A program made the translations under genes and the position numbers. From positions 1,798,001 through 1,862,000 of the forward strand of contig NZ_CP014263.1 in assembly GCF_001988955.1 (NCBI RefSeq): a stretch of DNA of 64,000 nucleotides, in the 5' to 3' direction. Numbering within the stretch: the stretch's first letter is position 1; every line of letters starts with the position of its first letter. The stretch is from Spirosoma montaniterrae. GTDB taxonomy: Bacteria > Bacteroidota > Bacteroidia > Cytophagales > Spirosomataceae. The notes beneath the pieces were generated by a model, which saw only the letters and a list, made by a program, of their open reading frames with translations, had not been told where the DNA came from and ran no database searches. This document shows positions 8,263 through 16,686 of the stretch, one piece after another.

Positions 8263-9098
8263 TTGTTCTCCAATGCGCCAATTCCTTCGATTTCCAGTCT
8301 GACCGTGTCGCCTGCCTGCATAAAGTGCTGGGGCCGGGAGAAATAACCAACGCCCGCCGGGGTGCCGGTGGTCATCAGGTCGCCGGGGTGCATGGTCATC
8401 ACGCTCGTCAGCCACGATAGCAGGTGCGGCAACGAGTAAATCCAGTCGGCAGTAGAGCCGTTCTGTACGAGTTGCCCGTTGAGCAGTGTGCGTAGTTTTA
8501 CGTCCGACAAATCGGGCAGTTCGTCTTTGGTAACGATGCACGGCCCAACGGGAGCAAACGTCTCGAAGTTTTTGCCGAGTGTAATCTGATTATCAACAAA
8601 TTGCACGTCACGGGCCGAAACGTCGTGTAGAATTGTGTAGCCGAATACCGCATCCATCACCGATTCATCTTCGGGCAGGTGCCGCACTTTTTTGCCGAAC
8701 ACGAGCGTAAACTCTACCTCCCAGTCTAATTGCCGAATACCCGCCGGATGCAGAATAGCCTCGCCCGGCCCGATTACGTTCGACGGAAATTTGGGGAAGA
8801 AGAACGGTTTCTGCGGTAATTTAGCGGCTGGATTTTCGGCAAAATGTCCGTGATAGTTGATACCGCAGCACAAGATTTTTCCCGGTTTCAGCGGAGCTTT
8901 CAGGGTCACGTCGCCAAACGGAATCGTTGTTTCGGTAGTGGCAACGGCATGGAGCAGGGCTTCCCGCAAGTTATCGAACTGTTCGATTAGCGCGACCATA
9001 TCGTTTGTACCGGCAACGTCGGTTACGTCGACTAAGTTACCGTTTTTCTCAACCCCGATACGGGTTTGTTGCTGACGTTGGAAAGTGTATAGCTTCAT
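8241..9098 (-). CDS. Fumarylacetoacetate-hydrolase (FAH) family enzyme
   Basis: A 285-residue protein with an N-terminal small domain and the FAH catalytic domain from about residue 70. The metal ligands of the family are visible: E127 and E129 in LDWEVEF, and D159 in LHDVSARD. Members hydrolyse or cleave 2-keto or 2,4-diketo acids such as diketo-deoxy sugar acids. It is co-transcribed with the apiose genes and its ATG overlaps the stop of the zinc dehydrogenase by 4 bp. No step for an FAH enzyme is part of the known apiose routes, so its substrate is open. The C-terminal ENKIEWLND segment lies partly in the arm of the inverted repeat at 8230-8262. Confidence 0.82.
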   Translation of the reverse strand: MKLYTFQRQQQTRIGVEKNGNLVDVTDVAGTNDMVALIEQFDNLREALLHAVATTETTIPFGDVTLKAPLKPGKILCCGINYHGHFAENPAAKLPQKPFFFPKFPSNVIGPGEAILHPAGIRQLDWEVEFTLVFGKKVRHLPEDESVMDAVFGYTILHDVSARDVQFVDNQITLGKNFETFAPVGPCIVTKDELPDLSDVKLRTLLNGQLVQNGSTADWIYSLPHLLSWLTSVMTMHPGDLMTTGTPAGVGYFSRPQHFMQAGDTVRLEIEGIGALENKIEWLND

Positions 9099-10108
9099 CG
9101 TATCAATAATCCTTTATGCACGTTTTCAGGGTGGGCGGTTATGTCGGCAAAAACAGCGGGGGCCTCCCACATCGGGAACGCCGTTGCCCAGTCGGGAAAA
9201 CGAATTTTACCCTCGGCCAGCAACTGCATCGATGTTGGGAAACAGTCGGGCGTAGAGGTACGCGAGCCGTAAATGGTTGGCTCTTTCCGGGTAAAATCCA
9301 GCCCCTGAAACGGCACAGCCACCCCCTTCCCAACCAATCCGACAATAACGATGCGCCCGCCCGCTGCCACCAGATCGAGCGTTTGAGTCATCACCGCTGG
9401 TACGCCCGTAGCCTCGATCACCACCGGCATACCTTCGCCGTTGGTGCGTTCCAGGACGTTTTTTATCAGATTTCCGTCCGACAGCATCCCGTCGGCTCCT
9501 AACCGGGCGGCTGTTTCTACGCGTTGGGGCAGCACATCGACGGCCAGCACGCGTGCGCCGAAAGCCCGTGCCACGTCAATCGTCACCATACCGATGGGTC
9601 CGCAGCCCAGCACCAGCACGTCGTCGGCGGCTGTGACCCCGGCGCGTTGGCAGGCGTGGAGCGCTACGGTCACGGGTTCGGTAAAGGCCGCCTTTTCAAG
9701 AGACAGACCGTCGGGGATTTTGTAGGCGTGGGTAGCGGGCGTCAGCACAAAATCGGCATACCCGCCCGGCACGTGAACGCCCGTAATCCGCAGATTCACA
9801 CAGCAGTTCCGCTTACCGATACGGCACGGATAACACCGCCCGCAACTCACAAACGGATCGACCACCACCCGGTCGCCGATGGATAACTCTGCTACGTCTG
9901 GGCCAACCGCTTCAACATAACCCGACACTTCGTGTCCGCCAATATTCGGATAGGCAACATACGGGTTTTTGCCTGTATAAATGTACAGATCGCCCGCGCA
10001 GATACCCGCTGCGGCTACGGCCACGCGCACTTCGCCCGGCCCCGGCTGTGGCATGGCCCACGAGCCAACGGTCATGGTTTGCGGAGCGGAGATGATGAGG
10101 GCACGCAT
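9095..10108 (-). CDS. Zinc-dependent polyol/sugar dehydrogenase (MDR family)
   Basis: A 337-residue medium-chain zinc dehydrogenase of the sorbitol/threonine dehydrogenase branch. Catalytic zinc ligands C37, H59 and E60 and the structural-zinc cysteines C89, C92, C95 and C103 are intact. The NAD motif GCGPIG is at 168-173. It should oxidise or reduce a secondary alcohol or ketose. In this operon, L-erythrulose or a related polyol would be a sensible substrate, but that is inference. Its stop overlaps the start of the FAH gene (ATGA), which ties the two together. Confidence 0.85.
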   Translation of the reverse strand: MRALIISAPQTMTVGSWAMPQPGPGEVRVAVAAAGICAGDLYIYTGKNPYVAYPNIGGHEVSGYVEAVGPDVAELSIGDRVVVDPFVSCGRCYPCRIGKRNCCVNLRITGVHVPGGYADFVLTPATHAYKIPDGLSLEKAAFTEPVTVALHACQRAGVTAADDVLVLGCGPIGMVTIDVARAFGARVLAVDVLPQRVETAARLGADGMLSDGNLIKNVLERTNGEGMPVVIEATGVPAVMTQTLDLVAAGGRIVIVGLVGKGVAVPFQGLDFTRKEPTIYGSRTSTPDCFPTSMQLLAEGKIRFPDWATAFPMWEAPAVFADITAHPENVHKGLLIR

Positions 10109-10149
10109 GATAGAGGGAGAAGGGAAAAAAGGGTAAGTAGTATGAGACG

Positions 10150-10923
10150 TTAGTTTACGGGGTCGAGGTCGAACCAGTTACCGGGGGCAAGTAGAATCGA
10201 TTCGGGTAATGCATTACCGGCTTTGTAGTGCTCCAGTATGTAGTGTTGGAATGTGAGAACATCCTCGTGATCGGGGTTGATATAGTGGCAGGGAAACACC
10301 TGTCGGACGCCGAGCCACTGGGCAGCCAAAAAAGCTTCGTGGGGGTTCATCTCGCCGGTCAGTACCCGGTCGGGGCCTTCCATCAGGTGAATCACCTCCC
10401 AGGGCTGCGTAATGCCAATGGCTGCGTGGGTCGGTTTGTACAACTCGCCCTGTAGTTTCAAATCACTGAACAGGGCGGTATCGCCGTAGTGGTAGAACCG
10501 AATGCCTTCGTCAACGTGAATAATAAACGCCATCGGAACGCCCGTAATGAATTCACCCGTAGGCAGTTTGATATGCGACCAGTGATGGCATTCCAGCGGA
10601 TGCACCTGAATACCAGCGATTTCGACCCGAATATTCCAACAGGTCGCCGTTATCTGCGAACCGGGCAGGCCGAGTGCCATGAGGTGCTGCTTTACGTCGG
10701 CCCCGCACACGACCCGTGCGCCAGTACGTTTGGCAATGGCAAACGTATCGCCGTAATGGTCGGGAGCCGCGTGGGTCACGCAGATCAGGTCGACCCGCTC
10801 CAGGTCAGCCGATTTCACGGGCGAACCCGGATTGGCATCCAGAAACGGGTCAATCAGAATATGCTGCCCCCGCGAGTTGACGAGTTCGTAAGCGGCCACC
10901 CCAAAAAATCGCAACCGAGTCAT
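10150..10923 (-). CDS. Metallo-beta-lactamase-fold hydrolase, UlaG-like
   Basis: A 257-residue MBL-fold protein resembling the UlaG/UPF0173 group: IDPFLD near the N-terminus, the first metal motif THAAPDH (H51, D55, H56), a central HxW stretch and a YHYGDTALF motif carrying the bridging Asp. The second His of the canonical HxHxDH motif is Ala53, a variant I believe recurs in some UlaG-like proteins. UlaG itself opens a phosphorylated lactone, so a lactonase or phosphodiester-type activity is possible. It lies in the putative apiose operon, 41 bp upstream of the zinc dehydrogenase. Confidence 0.75.
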   Translation of the reverse strand: MTRLRFFGVAAYELVNSRGQHILIDPFLDANPGSPVKSADLERVDLICVTHAAPDHYGDTFAIAKRTGARVVCGADVKQHLMALGLPGSQITATCWNIRVEIAGIQVHPLECHHWSHIKLPTGEFITGVPMAFIIHVDEGIRFYHYGDTALFSDLKLQGELYKPTHAAIGITQPWEVIHLMEGPDRVLTGEMNPHEAFLAAQWLGVRQVFPCHYINPDHEDVLTFQHYILEHYKAGNALPESILLAPGNWFDLDPVN

Positions 10924-11045
10924 AAAAAAGGGATTTAGGGGATAAAGGGGGTAAGGGGTAGGGTTAGAAAGTGAATAAAGTTAAACAAAAGCTTTTCCAA
11001 CCTTTCCCTTACACCCTACCCCCTTTACCCCCTAAACCCCTTTTC
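10924..11045. repeat. G-rich/C-rich long inverted repeat
   Basis: The left arm 10924-10971 pairs with the right arm 11001-11045, with several mismatches and a short indel. The left arm is built of GGGGTAA/GGGGATAAA words. The vocabulary matches the repeat at 42480-42608. It fills the gap between the MBL-fold gene and the ketopantoate-reductase-like gene. Confidence 0.85.
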
Positions 11046-11968
11046 TAAAACGTACTTTCTAAGCCCCGGATGAGCCGGACCATTGTTTCGTTGACGGGTG
11101 TTGGAACGCCAGCCTGCTGCCCCATGCTGACAATGGCTCCGTTGATGACGTCGATTTCGGTCTGCCGTTTGGCTTCTACGTCCTGCAACATCGACCCGCG
11201 TGCACCAACTGCATTTTTCAGCAGATGATGGATGGCCGCCCGCCGTTCATCGAACAACATCGTAACGCCCCTCGTACTCACGACGGCAACCAGTTCGCGC
11301 AGCAGGTCGTCCATAAGCGCAATCGTGCTGTCATTCTCAATGAGTTGGTGTGCCTGCATACCCAGCAGAGCCGACGTGGGCAGGGTGGTAACATTGATCG
11401 CTAATTTACCGAATACTTCGTTTAGTATATTGTCAGAAACGGTAGTGGTAAATCCGGCAGCGTCGATAGCCTGCGCAATCAGGTGTACCGACGCATCGGC
11501 AGCGTGCCCGACCCGACCCATGTACACCAGCGGGTTGCCGACCTGCCGGGCGTGGCCGGGTGCCAGCGTCGTGCCACTTACATAGGTTACGCCCACCAGC
11601 ACCTGTTCGGGTGGAATAATGGCTGTGATGACGTCGTAGTTACCCCAGCCGTTTTGCAGACTCAGCACGGTAGTTTCCGGTCCGACGCAGGGCAGCGCAT
11701 TCAGCAACGCGCTTTCAGTCCAGTAGCATTTGGTAAAAACGATGAGCACGTCCGTCGTGTCGATGGTAGTGGCATCAGCCGTGGCCCGCAGGTTTGTAAC
11801 CGTCTCTACCTCACCTGTTTTGTTGGTTAGCCTGCCGCCGGCGCGGTTGACGGCATCAATAGCCACCGGGTTTACGTCGAGGAGCGTTACCGTGTGGCCC
11901 TGCTGTGCCAGTCGGATGCCAAAAATCAGGCCCATCGCGCCCGTGCCACCAACGATGGTTATAGTCAT
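11045..11968 (-). CDS. Ketopantoate reductase-family oxidoreductase (ApbA/PanE-like)
   Basis: A 307-residue protein with the N-terminal GGTGAMG nucleotide motif (7-13) and the C-terminal ketopantoate-reductase domain. The active-site lysine is K188 in FGKLAIN, with N192 following. It is the first gene of the minus-strand operon and is preceded by a TAnnTTTG promoter box at 11994-12001. A pantothenate role is possible by homology, but its place at the head of a sugar operon suggests reduction of a 2-keto acid or related intermediate instead. A misplaced panE cannot be excluded. Confidence 0.82.
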   Translation of the reverse strand: MTITIVGGTGAMGLIFGIRLAQQGHTVTLLDVNPVAIDAVNRAGGRLTNKTGEVETVTNLRATADATTIDTTDVLIVFTKCYWTESALLNALPCVGPETTVLSLQNGWGNYDVITAIIPPEQVLVGVTYVSGTTLAPGHARQVGNPLVYMGRVGHAADASVHLIAQAIDAAGFTTTVSDNILNEVFGKLAINVTTLPTSALLGMQAHQLIENDSTIALMDDLLRELVAVVSTRGVTMLFDERRAAIHHLLKNAVGARGSMLQDVEAKRQTEIDVINGAIVSMGQQAGVPTPVNETMVRLIRGLESTF

Positions 11969-11993
11969 AAGAGGAGTGTTCAGAAAAGTCCGT

Positions 11994-12001
11994 CAAATGT
12001 A
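11994..12001 (-). promoter_or_regulatory. -7 box of the apiose operon promoter
   Basis: TACATTTG on the minus strand is an exact match to the Bacteroidota -7 consensus TAnnTTTG. It lies 26 bp upstream of the first operon ATG. No clear -33 TTG is visible, as expected for an activator-dependent promoter. Confidence 0.55.
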
Positions 12002-12011
12002 AAGCAAATTT

Positions 12012-12019
12012 TATCTTTG
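12012..12019 (+). promoter_or_regulatory. -7 box of the araC-type regulator promoter
   Basis: TATCTTTG is an exact TAnnTTTG match, 82 bp upstream of the regulator ATG. It is back to back with the operon promoter, with 10 bp between the two boxes. Confidence 0.5.
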
Positions 12020-12100
12020 CATTATACCATGTTTTGCTGAATTGCGTACTATCTTCACATTACACCGTCGACAGGCTTAATTTAGCCTCTTCACCCGTTT

Positions 12101-12958
12101 ATGGCCCCTCGTTTCGTCAAAATCATCCCTGCCGCAGCCCACTCCTACGTATATAAAGTTGACCGGATGCAAAACCCGACCGGCTGGCATTCGCACCCTG
12201 AAATTGAACTTTTGTGGGTTGTATCCGGATCGGGCACGCGCTTTGTTGGCGATAGTATCGAGCCGTTTCAAGAGCAGGAACTGGTGCTGCTGGGCGAAAA
12301 CCTACCGCATTCGTGGCAGGCCGAAAACCTGACGGATGAGCGGCCCGAAGCCGTTGTCATTCAGTTTCAACGGACTTTTCTGGGGAACGAGTTTTTTCAG
12401 ACGCCCGAATTTGCTCACATCGACCGGCTGCTCGACCGGGCCGACCGTGGCCTGCTCTTTTCGGGCGAAACCCTTTCGCCCGTAACTGCCCTACTGACTC
12501 AGTTGCCTACGCAATCTGCTCTTGAACAGGTCTTTACAATTCTGCGCGTTCTTGACCGGCTGTCGACCATTGACGCATACCGGACGCTGGCCCGGCCCAG
12601 TTTCAGTGCCGATTACCACCGCTCGACCGACGGGCGCATCGACCGGGTGTACGAGTTTACGATTGCCCAATTTGGGCAGAACATCACCTTACGGCAGGCT
12701 GCGGAAGTGGCCGGACTGACCGAGGCATCGTTTTGTCGGTATTTCAAACTCCACACCCGCCGAACCTACGTCGAGTTTCTGAACGAAATCAGGGTTGGTT
12801 ATGCCTGTAAACTGCTGATTACTACGAATCGTGACATTACCCAAATCTGCTACGAGTGTGGGTTTCTGACGCTGTCGAACTTCAACCGACGCTTTAAGCG
12901 CGTTACGGGCCTGACGCCCACGCACTACCGCGAACGCATCAGTCAGAATCAGGGGTAG
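12101..12958 (+). CDS. AraC-family transcriptional regulator with cupin sensor domain
   Basis: A 285-residue regulator. The N-terminal half is a cupin-type ligand-sensing domain (GWHSHPEIEL near residue 26, then ENLPHSW). The C-terminal 100 residues form the AraC/XylS double helix-turn-helix, with a DITQICYECGF recognition region and an NRRFKRVTG.TP motif. It is transcribed away from the 11-gene sugar operon from a shared 132-bp control region, so it is the natural candidate regulator of that operon, probably responding to the sugar or an intermediate. Its stop directly abuts the stop of the convergent lipase gene. Confidence 0.9.
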   Translation: MAPRFVKIIPAAAHSYVYKVDRMQNPTGWHSHPEIELLWVVSGSGTRFVGDSIEPFQEQELVLLGENLPHSWQAENLTDERPEAVVIQFQRTFLGNEFFQTPEFAHIDRLLDRADRGLLFSGETLSPVTALLTQLPTQSALEQVFTILRVLDRLSTIDAYRTLARPSFSADYHRSTDGRIDRVYEFTIAQFGQNITLRQAAEVAGLTEASFCRYFKLHTRRTYVEFLNEIRVGYACKLLITTNRDITQICYECGFLTLSNFNRRFKRVTGLTPTHYRERISQNQG

Positions 12959-15181
12959 TTAGGGAAGCATCTGCTGCACTGCCGAAAAATCGGTGTAATT
13001 TAAACTACCCGGCATGGCCATACGGTCTACCTGCTGGTCAATCAATCCGCGTGCGGCCTTCGACAAATACCAGCCCAGCGGTAGTACTTCATTGCGCCGA
13101 CGTTCTAACACAAACCGGTGAAATTTAACCGGTTGCTTTGAGTTAACAACAAAATACCGCAGATCGCCAACCGTGGCCGGGGTTTTACGATCCCAGGCGT
13201 TATAAAAAGCCGCCAATGGGGCAAAGGCATTACCGGCCTGTACAGACCCGCTCGTAGCTGACGCTCCATTCTGAATGAACACAATAACAGGGCAAACTGA
13301 GCGATTGCCAATTTGTCGCAGTAATGTGCTGTCTTTCAAACGACTGTTTACCAATTGAAGCATCTGGTAGGCGGTTTGCAGCCCGGTATTTTCGTAATAG
13401 CCACCATCAACCAATCGGTATGCAATGGGTTTATCATCGGCGTTATGCAACAAGCCCGCCGGGGTCACGACCGGGAAACGGGCACTCAAGCTCATTGCGG
13501 TCTTCAGCGGCACATCGCGCCCCAAGTCGGCCAGTGCATCGTGTGCATGATAAAATGATGGAGCATCAAGGGTGACGGGCGATAAAATAGCCTTTTGTCC
13601 CAATTCAACAATTGTGCTGTTAAGCAAAAGCAGCGGCAGGTCGGTGCGGTTCTGATACAATGTAGTCAGGCCCGCGTCGAGCCGGTCTGATTGGCTTATG
13701 GCGCGGTATCGGTTCCGAAAACTATCTTCCAGCCAGCGGGCACGGTCGAAATACGGTGTAAAAAAGCACAAACCGCCCAGCGTTGGGTCGGGGTAGCAAA
13801 ACGCTCCCACCAATGGCGATAGAAAATCACCGGCGGCAATGCTGTCTAACGTGGGCCGTATGGTCGTTGTCCGCTGCCCTCGGTCGTGGAGTTGGGCTAC
13901 ATAAAACGCTCCACCGACGGTGCCGCCCGATACGCCCGAAATAGCCAGTATATGCTGGCGGAAACCCGGAATGTCATCGGTCAATTGCCCCAGCACCCCG
14001 GCAGTCCAATAAGCGCTGCGGCTCCCTCCCCCTTCTGCAGCAACGATAAATACCGGTAGCGGCTTCGCACTGCCGGGCTTGCTGGTTCGTACCAGATTGA
14101 TCAACCAGTTGTCGACATACGTGACCATCGACTGCCGGGCAAGGGGCTTATCGCTCACGGTTCGGATGGCCCGCCGGGTCACATCGACACCGGAGAAATA
14201 GATTAACAGTGCAGCGGCAATCAGGAAGCCCAGCAGCGAAATAGTCCGACGACGCAGTTGGTAATTTGCCCACATACCCAGCAGACTCCAACCCGCAAAA
14301 GCACTAATCGTGATGGCTCCGAAGCCAAACCAGTGAGCCGGTTCGAGAGTGTGGTTGGGCAAACAAAACAAGATAATCATGGCCGCGTTCACACCAATAA
14401 TAACCCGTACAATTCGCTGAAACAGCGGAAATTGATCGGTTTGAACGGCCTGCCGCGTCAGGATAGCCACTTCATAGTCTGACGTAGGTGTTAAGACCGA
14501 AGCCATTGGTTGCTGTGGCATGCCGGGCGTTGGCGAGAGGGCCACCATACCCTGCCGTTTCAGACTTCTATGAATTCGGTTAAAGCTATACCACACCAGA
14601 CCACCTACCGTTAGCACCACGCCTACCCATAGCCACGATTGGGCGTTATGATACTGCACGCCCCGGTAGTTCATCACAAACGCCAGACTAATCACGACGA
14701 AAGGAAGCAGGCCGAGGGTGCGGGGCGCGTAAAACAGCAAGGCATCCTGAAACCGGTTTACCCGGTTGCGCAGGTAAGCAAACGACTCCCGAATCATGAC
14801 GGGCGGTATCCGCGACTTAAACAAACACCAGCGGGCCGTGAACGCCAGCGTAAACGCCCACAACACCAAAGCCGCCAGAAACGACGCGTCACGCACCAGT
14901 ATGTCCATAATGTCCTGAGACGAAGGGCCTTTGCCAGCCGGATGCCGCCATACAGTGGCCCAGTCGGAGATCATGGCGATAAACAAATCCTGAAACTGAT
15001 CGACCCGCGTCAGCCCGTAAATCAGCAGTACCGCCAGCAGCCCGACGCCTACTACGGCGGTGATACTAAGCAGGGCCTGTAGGTATTTGAACGCTTCATA
15101 CGCAAATACCCACCAGGGTCGACGGGGGTGGTTGGTATCGGCCCGATTCGGTGCGGAGTGTACGGGGGGTGAAGTTTCCAT
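12959..15181 (-). CDS. Membrane-anchored patatin-like phospholipase
   Basis: A 740-residue protein from the ATG at 15181; an in-frame ATG at 15241 is the alternative. The N-terminal half (about 30-360) has roughly eight predicted transmembrane segments. The C-terminal half is a patatin-type hydrolase domain: an oxyanion Gly-rich AEGGGSRS stretch near residue 378, nucleophile S418 in SGVSGG, and catalytic D592 in VDGGYYENTG. Patatins use a Ser-Asp dyad to hydrolyse acyl lipids. The active domain is probably at the membrane surface. It is convergent with and abuts the AraC gene; no functional partner is evident. Confidence 0.82.
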   Translation of the reverse strand: METSPPVHSAPNRADTNHPRRPWWVFAYEAFKYLQALLSITAVVGVGLLAVLLIYGLTRVDQFQDLFIAMISDWATVWRHPAGKGPSSQDIMDILVRDASFLAALVLWAFTLAFTARWCLFKSRIPPVMIRESFAYLRNRVNRFQDALLFYAPRTLGLLPFVVISLAFVMNYRGVQYHNAQSWLWVGVVLTVGGLVWYSFNRIHRSLKRQGMVALSPTPGMPQQPMASVLTPTSDYEVAILTRQAVQTDQFPLFQRIVRVIIGVNAAMIILFCLPNHTLEPAHWFGFGAITISAFAGWSLLGMWANYQLRRRTISLLGFLIAAALLIYFSGVDVTRRAIRTVSDKPLARQSMVTYVDNWLINLVRTSKPGSAKPLPVFIVAAEGGGSRSAYWTAGVLGQLTDDIPGFRQHILAISGVSGGTVGGAFYVAQLHDRGQRTTTIRPTLDSIAAGDFLSPLVGAFCYPDPTLGGLCFFTPYFDRARWLEDSFRNRYRAISQSDRLDAGLTTLYQNRTDLPLLLLNSTIVELGQKAILSPVTLDAPSFYHAHDALADLGRDVPLKTAMSLSARFPVVTPAGLLHNADDKPIAYRLVDGGYYENTGLQTAYQMLQLVNSRLKDSTLLRQIGNRSVCPVIVFIQNGASATSGSVQAGNAFAPLAAFYNAWDRKTPATVGDLRYFVVNSKQPVKFHRFVLERRRNEVLPLGWYLSKAARGLIDQQVDRMAMPGSLNYTDFSAVQQMLP

Positions 15182-15399
15182 GAAAAAGGGGGTTGGTTTG
15201 GTAACGTAGATAGTCGTAAAACTCGCTAACGTCCGAACCATTTACAACGGGTTATTTACGGATTTCGCCCCGTATTAACCCGGTAATGCACTGGTCATCA
15301 AATACTATTTATTACCCGGTGTGGAGTCATTTATAGCGAGTTGGGTAATTATCGCCCTGAGTTTACTTCTACGTTCTGAACCCTTAATTTGTCTTTTCG

Positions 15400-16590
15400 A
15401 TGTGTACCAACAGAGGAGTAGCCTACATCCAGCCCGGTGTGGTTGAGGTGCAGGAGATCGCCTATCCTGAATTGGCTCTGGGCAGTCGCAAATGCGAACA
15501 CGGCGTCATTCTCAAAATTGTTTCGACCAACATCTGCGGCTCCGACCAGCACATGGTACGGGGGCGCACAACGGCCCCGGCTGGTCTTATTCTGGGGCAT
15601 GAAATTACAGGGCTTGTCGTTGAGGCCGGGCGCGACGTAGAGTTTATTCAGGTAGGCGATCTGGTATCCGTACCGTTCAACATTGCCTGCGGGCGGTGCC
15701 GTAACTGCAAGGTGGGACAAACCGGTATCTGCCTCAACGTAAATCCGGCGCGGCCCGGTGCGGCCTACGGCTACGTCGACATGGGCGGCTGGGTTGGCGG
15801 ACAGGCTGAGTACGTGATGGTTCCATACGCCGATTTCAACCTGCTCAAATTCCCCGACTCGGATCAGGCTATGGCTAAAATCCGCGACCTTACCCTACTC
15901 TCCGACATCTTCCCGACGGGTTTTCACGGGGCCGTAACGGCGGGCGTGGGGCCGGGTTCCATTGTATACGTAGCCGGGGCCGGGCCGGTGGGGCTGGCTT
16001 GTGCGGCCTCGTGCCATTTGCTCGGCGCAGCAGTCGTGATTGTGGGCGACCTGATTCCCGAACGGCTGGAGCAGGCCAGAACATTCGGCTGCGAAACGGT
16101 TGATTTGCGTTCAGAAACGCCATTGGCCGACCAAATCGCGGCCATTGTGGGCGTGCCGGAAGTCGATTGTGCCGTCGACTGCGTAGGCTTTGAAGCACGC
16201 GGACACGGTCATGACGCAGTCACCGAACGGCCTGCCACTGTGCTCAATGCGGTGATGGAAGTGACGCGGGCAGGCGGTGGCATTGGTATTCCCGGTCTCT
16301 ACGTTACGGGCGACCCCGGTGCCAGCGACGAAGCGGCCAAAGTGGGTAGCCTGAGCATTCGTATCGGACTGGGCTGGGCTAAATCGCACTCCTTCATGAC
16401 CGGCCAATGCCCCGTAATGAAATACCATCGGCAACTGATGAACGCCATTCTGTACGACAAAATCCAGATAGCCAAAGCCGTAAATGTAGAGGTAATCCGG
16501 CTTGACGATGCAGTACGTGGTTATCAGGACTTCGACCGGGGGGCGGCCAAGAAGTTTGTTATTGACCCACATGGCCTGATTGCGGCTTGA
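15400..16590 (+). CDS. fdhA: Glutathione-independent formaldehyde dehydrogenase
   Basis: A 396-residue zinc MDR dehydrogenase of the Pseudomonas FdhA type. Catalytic zinc ligands C46, H67 and E68 and structural cysteines C97, C100, C103 and C111 are present, with the NAD motif GAGPVG following. The long insertion around residues 260-300 (EARGHGHDA..) is characteristic of this class. The enzyme oxidises formaldehyde to formate with tightly bound NAD and can dismutate aldehydes. It stands alone between two minus-strand genes, so formaldehyde detoxification is likely but not shown by context. Confidence 0.87.
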   Translation: MCTNRGVAYIQPGVVEVQEIAYPELALGSRKCEHGVILKIVSTNICGSDQHMVRGRTTAPAGLILGHEITGLVVEAGRDVEFIQVGDLVSVPFNIACGRCRNCKVGQTGICLNVNPARPGAAYGYVDMGGWVGGQAEYVMVPYADFNLLKFPDSDQAMAKIRDLTLLSDIFPTGFHGAVTAGVGPGSIVYVAGAGPVGLACAASCHLLGAAVVIVGDLIPERLEQARTFGCETVDLRSETPLADQIAAIVGVPEVDCAVDCVGFEARGHGHDAVTERPATVLNAVMEVTRAGGGIGIPGLYVTGDPGASDEAAKVGSLSIRIGLGWAKSHSFMTGQCPVMKYHRQLMNAILYDKIQIAKAVNVEVIRLDDAVRGYQDFDRGAAKKFVIDPHGLIAA

Positions 16591-16631
16591 GTAATCGGTC
16601 AGCAACTGGTTTATGAACGCGATAACGCACA

Positions 16632-16667
16632 ACAAAAAAGGGACTCCGGCTTGTGCGGGAGTCCCTT
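16632..16667 (-). terminator. Intrinsic terminator of rpoD
   Basis: A 10-bp perfect stem (16638-16647 with 16658-16667) has a 10-base loop. It is followed on the minus strand by a T-rich tract (A-run 16632-16639 on the plus strand), as expected for the end of rpoD. Confidence 0.85.
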
Positions 16668-16686
16668 CTCAAAAAGTACTCAGGAA

